This document shows positions 1 to 8,489 of a stretch of DNA of 24,148 bases, piece after piece. The stretch spans positions 1 through 24,148 of the forward strand of contig JAZSLG010000141.1 in NCBI GenBank assembly GCA_045535235.1. The letters are read 5' to 3'. The position numbers were made by a program, and so were the translations under genes. Positions within the stretch are counted from its first letter, which is position 1; each line of letters begins with the position of its first letter. The notes under the pieces are model-generated. The model was given only the letters and a program-made list of their open reading frames with translations, made no database searches and was not told where the DNA came from. Source of the DNA: Stercoripulliclostridium_A sp045535235. GTDB taxonomy: Bacteria; Bacillota; Clostridia; Christensenellales; DTU072.

Positions 1-1392
1 TTGTCTTCCTAAGACCGCTTGGCCTCCGACTTTGGAGTCGTATACGAAGTAACCTTGAGCATACTTATCGGTATGTCCGCCGATAATCTTAATGCTATTC
101 TTGTTAGCACCAACGGTACCGTCGGAGCCTAGTCCGTAGAACTTACAGCTGATAGCACCTGCAGGAGCAGCGTTTACGAACTCGTCAAGAGGTAGATAGT
201 TGCCGGTAACGTCATCAACGATACCTACGCTAAATCCGGTCTTGTTTGCGCCACCCATGTTCTTGTAGATAGCGTTAACCATGGTGGGGTTAAATTCTTT
301 GGAGCCTAGTCCGTATCTTCCGCCAAGGATGATAGCGTCGGTCTTGCCCTTTAGAGCTGCAACAACGTCTAGGTAAAGAGGTTCACCAATAGAGCCTGCT
401 TCCTTGGTTCTGTCAAGAACGGTAATGTACTTAGCAGTTGTAGGAATAGCTTTAGCAAATGCTTCGGTATCAAAGGGACGATATAGTCTTACCTTTAGTA
501 GACCAACTTTTTGACCCTTTGCGGTTAGGTAGTTAACGGTTTCTTCTGCAGCTTCTGCACCGGAACCCATCATAACGATAACCTTTTCAGCATCGGAAGC
601 ACCAACGTAGTCGAATAGGTGGTAGCTTCTGCCGGTTAGAGCGCTAACCTTTTCCATGTACTTGGTAACGATAGCGGGAACTGCTTGATAGTACTTGTTG
701 CAAGCTTCTCTGTTTTGGAAGTAGATATCTGCGTTTTGTGCGGTACCTTTTTGGATGGGGTGTTCGGGGTTAAGAGCACGAGCGCGGAAATCTTCGATAT
801 ATTTCATATCAACGAGAGCCTTCATGTCTTCGTAATCGATAGCATCAATCTTGCTTACTTCGTGAGAGGTACGGAAACCGTCAAAGAAGTGTAGGAAGGG
901 AACCTTTGCTTCAAGAGTGGAAAGGTGTGCTACGAGTGCAAGGTCCATTGCTTCTTGTACGCTGTTGGAAGAAAGCATAGCAAAACCGGTTTGACGGCAA
1001 GCCATAACGTCTGCGTGGTCACCAAAAATGTTTAGTGCGTGAGCAGCAAGAGCTCTTGCAGATACGTGGAATACGCAAGGCATAAGTTCGCCTGCGATTT
1101 TATACATTTTGGGAATCATGAGGAGCAAGCCTTGTGATGCGGTGTAGGTGGTCGTAAGAGCGCCTGCACAAAGGGCACCGTGAACTGCGCCTGCTGCGCC
1201 AGCTTCGGATTGAAGCTCTGCGAGTTTAAGGGGTTGACCAAACATGTTCTTTACGCCCTGAGCGGACCATTCATCGGCTACTTCTGCCATGGGTGAGCTG
1301 GGAGTAATGGGGTAGATAGCGGCTACTTCGCTGAACGCATAAGCAACGTACGACGCAGCGGTATTACCATCAATAGTCATTTTTTTGCTCAT
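1..1392 (-). CDS. nifJ: Pyruvate:ferredoxin (flavodoxin) oxidoreductase, N-terminal 464 residues (cut by window edge)
   Basis: Oxidatively decarboxylates pyruvate to acetyl-CoA with thiamine diphosphate and passes electrons to ferredoxin; it is a cytosolic central enzyme of anaerobes. Only the first 464 codons are present; single-chain family members are about 1,170-1,200 residues, so the ferredoxin-like and C-terminal TPP domains lie to the left. Visible here: the YPITPSSPMAE motif at residues 27-37 of the pyruvate-binding domain I, the segment GDHADVMACRQTGFAML that follows, the transketolase C-terminal-like domain II (about 260-400), and the start of domain III with GLGSDGTVGANKNS near 419-433. 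The start is ATG at 1390-1392 with GGAGG (1400-1404) 7 nt upstream. It has its own strong promoter at 1468-1496 and is separated from the next gene by a terminator. Family assignment is certain from the motifs; the symbol nifJ follows common usage for this single-chain enzyme. Confidence 0.97.
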   Translation of the reverse strand, partial: MSKKMTIDGNTAASYVAYAFSEVAAIYPITPSSPMAEVADEWSAQGVKNMFGQPLKLAELQSEAGAAGAVHGALCAGALTTTYTASQGLLLMIPKMYKIAGELMPCVFHVSARALAAHALNIFGDHADVMACRQTGFAMLSSNSVQEAMDLALVAHLSTLEAKVPFLHFFDGFRTSHEVSKIDAIDYEDMKALVDMKYIEDFRARALNPEHPIQKGTAQNADIYFQNREACNKYYQAVPAIVTKYMEKVSALTGRSYHLFDYVGASDAEKVIVMMGSGAEAAEETVNYLTAKGQKVGLLKVRLYRPFDTEAFAKAIPTTAKYITVLDRTKEAGSIGEPLYLDVVAALKGKTDAIILGGRYGLGSKEFNPTMVNAIYKNMGGANKTGFSVGIVDDVTGNYLPLDEFVNAAPAGAISCKFYGLGSDGTVGANKNSIKIIGGHTDKYAQGYFVYDSKVGGQAVLGRQ

Positions 1393-1467
1393 TGAAAAAC
1401 CTCCGTTAGTAAATTCGTTAATTAATTTTATATTTTCGTGTACGCGCGTGAGTGCGCATACATACAT

Positions 1468-1496
1468 ATTATAGATTAGGCGCGCGCGTTAGTCAA
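1468..1496 (-). promoter_or_regulatory. Sigma-A promoter of the PFOR gene
   Basis: Reading leftward, the -35 box is TTGACT (1491-1496), the spacer is 17 bp and the -10 box is TATAAT (1468-1473). The spacer carries a (CG)4 tract, and a second CGCGCG tract lies just downstream at 1443-1448. The predicted leader is about 68 nt. Confidence 0.85.
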
Positions 1497-1516
1497 GTTA
1501 TTTTATTTTGATAAAA

Positions 1517-1547
1517 TAAAAAAAGAGTGCTACTTTTGTAACACTCT
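1517..1547 (-). terminator. Intrinsic terminator after the metallophosphoesterase-like gene
   Basis: The stem is AGAGTG/CACTCT (1524-1529 with 1542-1547), continued by TAC/GTA around a TTTT loop with one mismatch. On the minus strand it is followed by seven T (1523-1517). It lies 20 nt past the stop codon and insulates the PFOR promoter. Confidence 0.85.
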
Positions 1548-1566
1548 CCACGTTATTTTTATAAAA

Positions 1567-3225
1567 TTAATTATTATTCTTCTTATGTACTCTGGGTGGC
1601 AACACCTTTTTGTAGTTCTTATAAGGATTAAAAACTCCACGTAAAGCAATTAATAGGGTTAATATGAGTGCGCTTGGAATAAGAATGGGGAAAGTAAGAA
1701 TTATTCCAAGAATAATAGTAACCAGGAAGCCAACCCCTTTTTGGGAATGGAAAGAAGGTAGCGGGGGATTCTTCTTAGGCTCGGATAGGGGATTAATAAC
1801 CGCGTCGTAATCGTCTATGCCGTTATTATAAACAAGTGGCTCAACTATTTCTTTTAACGTACCAAAGCCTATCAACTTTTTAAGGTTGATTTTAAGCGTA
1901 GCAATAATATCGTCTATGATAGCTACCGTTCCCATAATTATATTAAACTTAGGATTATCCGGAGTAATGTCAGCGTTACCTGCATACAGCTTTTCCACCA
2001 TTTCGAGTATGATGGGGACCACTTTTTCATCCTTTATAGCACTAATATCTTTTGGGGAAAGTCCACATTCTTTTTTGCACCATTTGTATACTTTACCCAC
2101 CGTTAGCTTGTTTAGGAAAATCCCCACCGCTTTGAATATCCACCAGAATTGATAAACGGTCCAAGGACGAATGGAAATAGAGTTTGCATATATTGCAAAA
2201 TTAATCATATCCCCACTCATTTCACCAACCATGTCTTCTATCATTCCAAAGAAACTTTCCCTGCAATATTCGGGTAATGATTTACCATTAAGGTCAAAGC
2301 GAGAAAGCTCTTTTATAACTATAGTCTTAACATCGATAGTGCCGTCGTCAAGATAGTTTACCTTGCGCATAAGAGGAGGCGAACCGACGAGAGCTCCCGT
2401 AGCAATATCGTAAATTAGGTTACCATTTTCGCTTTTATGGTACTCTATATCATGAATATGAGAGTGACCAGTATATATAACGTTAATGCCGTTATCGGCT
2501 AGGAGATTGGCAAGATTAATATTATCTGCAATAATATCGTGACTGCCTATTAGCTTGTAAACGGGACTGGGAGTAAGCACGGGATGATGCGTAAAACATA
2601 CGATTTTTTTGCCCTCTTCAGTAGCCCTTTTTGCCTCGTTTAAAATCCAACTTAATTGCTCTTTGTCTAGTCCGCGATGGCTATTTTTCTCGTTTGCAAT
2701 ATAGTCGTCGTTTATGGCAATCAAACGATATTTTTCGTCCAAATCGTAGGTATAAGACATGCTTTCTTCGTGAACGGAAAGAGCCTCTTTTCTACCATAG
2801 GGAGCATACCACGCGCGTAGGTCTTCGCGCTTTGCACAGGGGAGAAATCTTTTGTAGTTGTACTCCTCGTCATAGCCGTATGACAGGCCTTTGTTTTGGT
2901 CAACTTTGCTATATTTCGTCTTTTTGAGTTCACGATAATCATGGGTAGAGGTGGTAACGAGTATGCGTAACCCTTTTTGAGTATATTCCTCAAAAATTTT
3001 GAGTAAATCTTCGTGCGAATTTATCTCTCCGTTATCAGTAAGGTCACCGGTGATTAAAACGGTATTAGTATCGGGGTCGGCAAGTATAATGTCAAAGGCT
3101 TCGCGTATGATATCTTCAGATTCACGCATTTGCATTTGCGTAGCTTTTCTTTCCCATTCGTATGGGTCGGCAAGCCAGTTGCGTTTGGAATACAGGTGAA
3201 TGTCTGTCATTACGTATAGTTTCAT
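1567..3225 (-). CDS. Membrane-anchored calcineurin-like metallophosphoesterase
   Basis: A 552-residue protein with a calcineurin-type phosphoesterase domain in its first 290 residues, followed by a helical region and a hydrophobic hairpin near the C-terminus (about 508-538) that should anchor it to the membrane. Metal-site motifs seen are D8-I-H10, G60-D-L-T-D-N-G-E, T-H213-H214-P and G253-H-S-H256. The usual GNH[DE] motif is replaced by S93-T-H-D96, so the Asn that normally ligates a metal is Thr. The substrate cannot be predicted. The start chosen is ATG 3223-3225 with AGGAG (3231-3235) 5 nt upstream. A longer reading frame from 3282 would run through the promoter and is rejected. It is transcribed alone, from 3254-3282 to the terminator at 1517-1547. 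The family call is sure; function is unknown. Confidence 0.88.
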   Translation of the reverse strand: MKLYVMTDIHLYSKRNWLADPYEWERKATQMQMRESEDIIREAFDIILADPDTNTVLITGDLTDNGEINSHEDLLKIFEEYTQKGLRILVTTSTHDYRELKKTKYSKVDQNKGLSYGYDEEYNYKRFLPCAKREDLRAWYAPYGRKEALSVHEESMSYTYDLDEKYRLIAINDDYIANEKNSHRGLDKEQLSWILNEAKRATEEGKKIVCFTHHPVLTPSPVYKLIGSHDIIADNINLANLLADNGINVIYTGHSHIHDIEYHKSENGNLIYDIATGALVGSPPLMRKVNYLDDGTIDVKTIVIKELSRFDLNGKSLPEYCRESFFGMIEDMVGEMSGDMINFAIYANSISIRPWTVYQFWWIFKAVGIFLNKLTVGKVYKWCKKECGLSPKDISAIKDEKVVPIILEMVEKLYAGNADITPDNPKFNIIMGTVAIIDDIIATLKINLKKLIGFGTLKEIVEPLVYNNGIDDYDAVINPLSEPKKNPPLPSFHSQKGVGFLVTIILGIILTFPILIPSALILTLLIALRGVFNPYKNYKKVLPPRVHKKNNN

Positions 3226-3253
3226 AAAGACTCCTAACCGGGATAATATATTT

Positions 3254-3282
3254 ATTATATCATAGTTGCGCGCTCTCTTCAA
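3254..3282 (-). promoter_or_regulatory. Promoter of the metallophosphoesterase-like gene
   Basis: Reading leftward: TTGAAG (3277-3282), 17-bp spacer, TATAAT (3254-3259). The spacer holds GCGCGC. The -35 box lies only 10 bp from that of the divergent promoter at 3293. Confidence 0.8.
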
Positions 3283-3292
3283 GATAAAATAC

Positions 3293-3321
3293 TTTACAAA
3301 AATGTGACTTGGCGTTATAAT
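3293..3321 (+). promoter_or_regulatory. Promoter of the alpha/beta hydrolase gene
   Basis: TTTACA (3293-3298), 17-bp spacer, TATAAT (3316-3321), about 26 nt of leader, then AGGAG and ATG. It is divergent from and close to the promoter at 3254-3282, so a regulator bound between them could affect both. Confidence 0.8.
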
Positions 3322-3354
3322 TAGGCTAATAAACCTTAGTTTTAGGAGTAAATT

Positions 3355-4314
3355 ATGACTACAGCGGAAATAGTTGGTCTGGCAATAAGTTGTATCGTTA
3401 TTGCATGCGGTATCATTATCGCCGTACTTTTCCTTACCGGTTACCTAACCTATCGCGACCTTTGTCACAGGAAGGAAAGCACCGATAAGTTGGAGCAAAG
3501 TCCCTACGTAGGCGCTCTTGGACCCAACCTAAGAGATTTTAACGATTTTCGTGACGATAGTTATAAAGCTCTTAAAGGCACGTCGTTTACTTGGGAATCT
3601 ATAACGGAAGATGATGACGTTAGACTTTTTGCCAGATTTTACAAAGTCGACGGTTCAAATAAAACGGTTATTTGTCTTCCCGGATATTTAACTTCGGCAG
3701 TAAAATGTTTTTCGGCATTTGTTCCTTTCTATATGGAAAAGGGATATAACGTACTACTCGTTACGGCACGTGGCCACGCCGAAAGCGGTGGCAAATATAT
3801 TACTTTTGGTAAAAAGGAGTCTCAAGATTTACTTTGCTGGATAAATAAGGTGAAAGAAATTGTAGAAAATAGTGAATTTCTTATCCATGGTATAGACGTT
3901 GGTGCAAACTCCGCACTTCTTGTTTCCGGCGAAGTTGGAAATGAAGTAAAAGGTATTATAAGCGATAGTGCTTTTAGTAAGCCTTGGGACGTGTTTGTGT
4001 ATCAAATCAAGCAAATATATCACCTTTCACCCTTCCCCATTTTGCATATTGCAGAGTATTTTTCAAAGAGATTCGCAAAGGTTGGTTTTGGCGATAGCGC
4101 GGTTAAAGCAGTTGCTAATAGTGCCGTTCCCGTATTATTCGTACACGGAGGAAAAGATATGTTTGTTCCTTATTATATGTGCAACGCGTGTTACGAAAGT
4201 TGCTCGGCACCCAAACAAAAGTTTATCGTAGAGTCTGCCGGTCACGCTCAAGCAATTTTTAATGATACCGAAGGATATAAAAACGCAATAAGCCAATTTA
4301 TAGAAAGCCTATAA
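3355..4314 (+). CDS. Membrane-anchored alpha/beta hydrolase with Asp at the nucleophile position
   Basis: A 319-residue protein with one N-terminal membrane helix (about residues 5-30) and an alpha/beta-hydrolase fold resembling the YfhR/BEM46-like serine hydrolases of Firmicutes. The nucleophile elbow, normally G-x-S-M-G-A in relatives, reads G-I-D181-V-G-A, so Ser is replaced by Asp. The other triad members look present: D268 in HGGKDMFVP and H297 in AGHAQA. An Asp nucleophile is known in haloalkane dehalogenases and epoxide hydrolases of the same fold, so it may be active with a different chemistry, or it may be inactive. The start is ATG 3355 with AGGAG (3344-3348) 6 nt upstream. It converges with the LCAT-like gene and shares its terminator. 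The fold is confident; the reaction is unknown. Confidence 0.87.
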   Translation: MTTAEIVGLAISCIVIACGIIIAVLFLTGYLTYRDLCHRKESTDKLEQSPYVGALGPNLRDFNDFRDDSYKALKGTSFTWESITEDDDVRLFARFYKVDGSNKTVICLPGYLTSAVKCFSAFVPFYMEKGYNVLLVTARGHAESGGKYITFGKKESQDLLCWINKVKEIVENSEFLIHGIDVGANSALLVSGEVGNEVKGIISDSAFSKPWDVFVYQIKQIYHLSPFPILHIAEYFSKRFAKVGFGDSAVKAVANSAVPVLFVHGGKDMFVPYYMCNACYESCSAPKQKFIVESAGHAQAIFNDTEGYKNAISQFIESL

Positions 4315-4330
4315 CGAAAGATAAAAAAGG

Positions 4331-4358
4331 AAAGCCCACTTGGCAGTGGGCTTTTTTT
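4331..4358. terminator. Bidirectional terminator between convergent hydrolase genes
   Basis: A perfect 10-bp stem, AAAGCCCACT with AGTGGGCTTT, and a TGGC loop. A T run follows on the plus strand (to 4358), and an A run before it (4323-4328) gives a T run on the minus strand. It lies between the ends of the genes at 4314 and 4379. Confidence 0.92.
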
Positions 4359-4378
4359 GTTATTTAAGAGAGGTTTTA

Positions 4379-5767
4379 TTATCTCCAAACCTTGTCGATT
4401 TCTTCAAACGTGCGCTCTTTGAGAAGAACGTTAAAGTTAACTCCTACGTTTAGGTGTCCGTTTTGGATACGAACTACGTTATCTGCGTTTGGATTGTTTC
4501 CGCAAGTAGCAGAATAGGCTAGTACCATGTTGTCGCCATCAGTGGTGTAACGAACGGTATCAAGAACGACTTCGCCATCACTATTGGTAATATAGTTTGC
4601 GCCTTCGGCACCTTTTTGACCAACACCAATAAAGTAGGTGGTGTTAACAAGATTGGTGGTGTGGGTAGACACTCCGTCAACCGTTACACGAGAATTTTCC
4701 CAATAATTTTCCAGCCTCGTTTTACCATTTTCTTCCACTTGTAGGGGGTAAATCCATTCGCCGTCAACTTTTGAGAATGGGCGTGACTTGTAGAACTCTA
4801 TCAACTCTTCTTTGGTGGTAATAGGTTCTCCGTCAACGGTAATCATGTAGTCGTCACCGGTATTAGAGTACTGTCCGCTAGTCATTAAATAGTGTGAGGG
4901 TAAAAGTTGATACATGCTTACCAAACTTCTTAAGAAGGGAGTAGCAACGTCGCGAACGATACCCTCTATATCAAACATGCTTGCAAGTCCACCTATTGCA
5001 CCCAAATCCATGCCTGCAAGAAGTCTACCCGGGTCTTCAAGATAGACAAGAGCATCAACAGCACCTAACGTTGCGGGAGAATAGGGGGTATAAAGGACGA
5101 CTTTTTCACGGTTTTCTTCCTTTTGGAGATATAAACTTACTACGTTTCCGCCCATACTGTGGCTAGTGAGTACCACTTCGTCATAACCACGTTCATTAAT
5201 AAATTTCTCAAGAAGTAACGCGTTATCTTCGTTATCAAGACGCCAATCGTAGTTGAATACGACGACTTCGGCAATATCACCGTATTCCGCAACCATTTCG
5301 TCGTAGGTTTCACGGTAGCAGTTTATTGCACCGTATTTTAGTCTATTGGGAGAATCGGGATTGGCAGGAGAAATATCTTTTATCGACTTGCCGGTTACGA
5401 TATCAACCGATAGACTGTTAAATATACTTTTTTCTTCGTTTAGTAACACGTCTACGACGCCACCAAGACCGCCGAGTCCCGAAATTACTTTGTTAATAAG
5501 ATCCTCTGATAGTACCAGTCCGTTTACCGGATCCATTACCTCTTGGACAGGAAAATCTTCATAATTCAAAGCGGGGTCCCAAAGTTGAGTTTGAGTGCCG
5601 TCCGGATTGTTTAGATATAGTCCACCGGAAAGGAATGCGGTAACAATAACTATACCGCGTTTGGGTTCTTTTTTCATGGTGAGACCTACTGCCCCTAGAG
5701 TTATGGTAAGCGCAAGCATGATTACGACTATGGTAATTGATAATCTTTTAGCAAACGAATTTCTCAT
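4379..5767 (-). CDS. LCAT-like lipase/acyltransferase, membrane-anchored or secreted
   Basis: A 462-residue alpha/beta hydrolase of the lecithin:cholesterol acyltransferase type. The N-terminus has a basic stretch and a hydrophobic helix (about 8-30), i.e. an uncleaved anchor or signal peptide, so the enzyme should face outward. Triad candidates are S204 in HSMGG, Asp410 or Asp412 in the DGDNMV segment, and H438 in NGHLNVG; the FNYDWR motif ahead of the nucleophile is also typical of the family. Likely substrates are glycerolipids or other acyl esters (inference). The start chosen is ATG 5765-5767, because GGAG (5774-5777) lies 6 nt upstream; a start four codons earlier at 5779 would place the ribosome site inside the coding region and has none of its own. 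It has its own promoter at 5809-5837 and the shared terminator at 4331. Confidence 0.87.
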   Translation of the reverse strand: MRNSFAKRLSITIVVIMLALTITLGAVGLTMKKEPKRGIVIVTAFLSGGLYLNNPDGTQTQLWDPALNYEDFPVQEVMDPVNGLVLSEDLINKVISGLGGLGGVVDVLLNEEKSIFNSLSVDIVTGKSIKDISPANPDSPNRLKYGAINCYRETYDEMVAEYGDIAEVVVFNYDWRLDNEDNALLLEKFINERGYDEVVLTSHSMGGNVVSLYLQKEENREKVVLYTPYSPATLGAVDALVYLEDPGRLLAGMDLGAIGGLASMFDIEGIVRDVATPFLRSLVSMYQLLPSHYLMTSGQYSNTGDDYMITVDGEPITTKEELIEFYKSRPFSKVDGEWIYPLQVEENGKTRLENYWENSRVTVDGVSTHTTNLVNTTYFIGVGQKGAEGANYITNSDGEVVLDTVRYTTDGDNMVLAYSATCGNNPNADNVVRIQNGHLNVGVNFNVLLKERTFEEIDKVWR

Positions 5768-5808
5768 ATTTAACTCCATTCTTTATATTTAGTTTTCCCT
5801 TAGTCAAT

Positions 5809-5837
5809 ATTATAGCACCAAGTTATTGATATTTCAA
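5809..5837 (-). promoter_or_regulatory. Promoter of the LCAT-like gene
   Basis: Reading leftward: TTGAAA (5832-5837), 17-bp spacer, TATAAT (5809-5814). It is divergent from the ATPase promoter, with the two -35 boxes 16 bp apart. Confidence 0.82.
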
Positions 5838-5853
5838 TACGAAAATTAATATA

Positions 5854-5882
5854 TTGCATACGCGCGCACGTTGTGTTATAAT
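5854..5882 (+). promoter_or_regulatory. Promoter of the P-type ATPase gene
   Basis: TTGCAT (5854-5859), 17-bp spacer containing CGCGCGC (5861-5867), TATAAT (5877-5882). The ATG follows 29 nt after the -10 box. Confidence 0.82.
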
Positions 5883-5911
5883 ATGTTCAATATATATGAG
5901 AGGAAATCGTT

Positions 5912-8368
5912 ATGGATACTAACGAAAATAAAATTGTAGGGCTATCTAATGCCGAAGTGCAGGAGCGTATAGCCGACGGAAAGATTAACGGAGACCAAAA
6001 CGTTAAAACCAAGTCGGTTGCCCAAATACTACGCACGAATATAGTGACCTTTTTTAACCTTTTGTTTGTTGCAATAAGCGTTATTTTATTGTTCTTCGTG
6101 CCAAAGAATTTGGATGGATTATCCAATTTCGGCTTCTTGCTAGTGGTTATTACCAACCTATTTATGGGCATATTCCAAGAACTAAAAGCGAAACGCACGA
6201 TAGATAAACTATCCCTGTTGAGTGCGCCCAAGGTAGTTGCAATTCGTAATGGAGAAAAGGTCAATATTGCTCTAAAAGATATAGTGCTAGACGACTGTAT
6301 AGAACTTGCCTCAGGTAGTCAAATTTGTGCCGATGCCATAGTAGTAGAGGGAAGTTTGGAAGTAAACGAGTCACTAATAACCGGAGAGAGCGACCCCGTA
6401 ACCAAGGAAGTCGGTGACGAACTTCTTAGCGGTAGCTTCGTAATTAGCGGAACGGCAATTAGTAAGGTAATACACGTTGGTCAAGATAACTACGCCACCA
6501 AAATCACCATGGGTGCAAAAAAACTCAAAGCTCAAAATAGCGAGATTGCAAACTCACTTATGAAGTTTATCAAGATTATGAGCTTCATACTGGTTCCTCT
6601 TGGCGTGGCGTTATTCTGCGTTAAGTATTTTATCCAACAAAACGAACTTAATGATACCGTACTTACCGTTATGGGAACCCTAATTGGCATGATACCTAGC
6701 GGACTTGTTGCGTTAACTTCGGCGGTATTCTGTGTATCGGTTGTAAAACTTTCTCGTCACAATACGCTTGCACAAGACCTTTACTGCTCGGAAATTCTTG
6801 CTCGCGTAGACGTGCTTTGTTTGGATAAAACGGGTACTATTACGGAAGGAAAAATGGAGGTTACTTCTCTTGTTGAAAAAGGTGCAAGCCGTGAGGAAAT
6901 TTCACTTGCTCTTGCTACTTTGGTAAATAATATTGGCGACACTAATCCTACTGCACTGGCAGTAAAAGACTATACCGAAAAAGTAAAGGATTATCAAACG
7001 GCACTATCTATCGTGCCTTTTAGTTCGGCAAGAAAATATAGTGGTGTAAATCTTGAAAACGGCTCTTTGCTAATGGGTGCAACCGAGTTTATTTTTAAGG
7101 ACATGAGTAATGAACTCAAAGAGGAAATAGAGGGTTACTCCGCAAAGGGAATGCGCGTTATTGCCGTTGCAAAAGGTAGTTCTCAAATGGTTGACAATGC
7201 TCTCCCTGAGGGTCTTGAACTCATGGGACTTGTTTTAATTGCAGACAAGATTAGGGCGGAAGCAAAGGATACCCTAAACTTCTTCAAAGAGCAAGGTGTT
7301 ACTATAAAAATTATATCGGGAGATAATCCGGTAACCGTTAAGAGCGTTGCAGCAAGGGCTGGGCTTGAAGACGCGGAAAATTATATTGACGCAAGTACCC
7401 TTACCACCGAAGAAATGGTTTATGAAGCTGCCGAAAAGTATACGATTTTTGGTAGGGTTTCTCCCGATCAAAAGTTGATGCTCGTTAAGGCGTTAAAGCA
7501 AAAAGGCCACACGGTAGGCATGACTGGTGACGGCGTAAACGACGTTCTTGCTCTACGTGAGGCTGATTGTTCTATTGCCGTTGCAAGTGGCTCGGATGCA
7601 AGTAAAAACGTTTCCAAGCTCGTACTTTTGGACGACAATTTTGCTAGCATGCCAAAGGTCGTTGCCGAAGGTAGAAGATGTATTAATAACCTACAAAGAA
7701 GTGCTGCACTTTTCCTTATAAAGACGTTATATAACTGCGCTTTTGCTTTCATATTTATGATACTTTCTGCAAATTTACCATTTGCTCCCAAGAATTTGAC
7801 GTTGGTAGGTTATATTACCATAGGACCGCCTGCATTCATACTTGCTTTGGAACCCAATAGGGAAATCGTAAAGGGAAGATTTATGCCCACGGTTATTAGG
7901 AACGCGTTGCCTTGTTCGATTGCAATAGTACTTGCAGTTCTTACGGTATATTTGGCTTCGCCCGCGTTAAATCTAACCGAGGCACAAATTTCCACGGTTT
8001 GCGTAATCGTTACGGTAGCCATAGGACTAGCCTTTATAGTTAAACTATGCATACCATTTACTAAACTACGTATTGCGTTAATAAGCGTACTGGCGTTGTT
8101 CTTTACCGCATGTTTCTTCCTAGAGTTTTCCAGGACGTTATTTGGACTATGTCACGAATATAACCTAGATATGCTCATTCTTGCTCTTCCGGTAGCCATC
8201 GGTGGCATAGGAATATTTATTGGTTTATACTTTGCAATCAAGCATATTCCTCAAAAATGGATTGATGCAATCTCTGCGGTAATAGGAAAGGCTAAAGAAA
8301 AAGTAAACGGAGCAATAACCCCTGTCACCGATAAAATCAAGAGTCTTTTTAGAACTAAGAAAGCATAA
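5912..8368 (+). CDS. P-type cation-transporting ATPase, CtpE-like
   Basis: An 818-residue membrane pump of the P-type ATPase family. In order: a short N-terminal cytosolic segment, paired membrane helices (about 45-95), actuator domain with T157-G-E-S160, helices M3-M4 (about 220-290), the phosphorylation site D305-K-T-G-T, nucleotide-binding domain, hinge motif TGDGVND (538-544), and C-terminal membrane helices (about 600-780) with a basic tail. Overall sequence and size resemble the mycobacterial Ca2+ pump CtpE and unassigned Firmicutes relatives. The M4 cation motif reads P-S263-G-L instead of P-E-G-L, so a charged ligand seen in SERCA-type pumps is missing; the ion is therefore uncertain. 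The start is ATG 5912 with AGAGG (5899-5903) 8 nt upstream. It is transcribed alone from 5854 to the terminator at 8392. Confidence 0.93.
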   Translation: MDTNENKIVGLSNAEVQERIADGKINGDQNVKTKSVAQILRTNIVTFFNLLFVAISVILLFFVPKNLDGLSNFGFLLVVITNLFMGIFQELKAKRTIDKLSLLSAPKVVAIRNGEKVNIALKDIVLDDCIELASGSQICADAIVVEGSLEVNESLITGESDPVTKEVGDELLSGSFVISGTAISKVIHVGQDNYATKITMGAKKLKAQNSEIANSLMKFIKIMSFILVPLGVALFCVKYFIQQNELNDTVLTVMGTLIGMIPSGLVALTSAVFCVSVVKLSRHNTLAQDLYCSEILARVDVLCLDKTGTITEGKMEVTSLVEKGASREEISLALATLVNNIGDTNPTALAVKDYTEKVKDYQTALSIVPFSSARKYSGVNLENGSLLMGATEFIFKDMSNELKEEIEGYSAKGMRVIAVAKGSSQMVDNALPEGLELMGLVLIADKIRAEAKDTLNFFKEQGVTIKIISGDNPVTVKSVAARAGLEDAENYIDASTLTTEEMVYEAAEKYTIFGRVSPDQKLMLVKALKQKGHTVGMTGDGVNDVLALREADCSIAVASGSDASKNVSKLVLLDDNFASMPKVVAEGRRCINNLQRSAALFLIKTLYNCAFAFIFMILSANLPFAPKNLTLVGYITIGPPAFILALEPNREIVKGRFMPTVIRNALPCSIAIVLAVLTVYLASPALNLTEAQISTVCVIVTVAIGLAFIVKLCIPFTKLRIALISVLALFFTACFFLEFSRTLFGLCHEYNLDMLILALPVAIGGIGIFIGLYFAIKHIPQKWIDAISAVIGKAKEKVNGAITPVTDKIKSLFRTKKA

Positions 8369-8391
8369 CGATTGATAAAAATACAAAAATG

Positions 8392-8419
8392 AAACTCCCC
8401 GAAAAGGGAGTTTTATTTT
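8392..8419 (+). terminator. Terminator of the P-type ATPase gene
   Basis: The stem is AAACTCCC/GGGAGTTT (8392-8399 with 8406-8413), the loop is six bases, and a T-rich tail follows to 8419. The next promoter begins 4 bp later. Confidence 0.88.
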
Positions 8420-8423
8420 GTTC

Positions 8424-8452
8424 TTGAAAACACGTTATAAGTATGGTATCAT
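8424..8452 (+). promoter_or_regulatory. Promoter of the transglutaminase-like gene
   Basis: TTGAAA (8424-8429), 17-bp spacer, TATCAT (8447-8452). It lies directly after the preceding terminator and 37 bp before the chosen ATG. Confidence 0.72.
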
Positions 8453-8489
8453 AATTAATAAATTAATCACTTTTTACTATGGAGAAACT

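Noticed and set aside
3226..3282. Nineteen extra N-terminal codons for the metallophosphoesterase-like protein
   Set aside because: They would be encoded by the promoter itself, and a good AGGAG sits before the inner ATG at 3225.
8418..8489. Upstream TTG start for the transglutaminase-like protein
   Set aside because: The stretch contains the tail of the preceding terminator and the -35 and -10 boxes; GGAG precedes ATG 8490.
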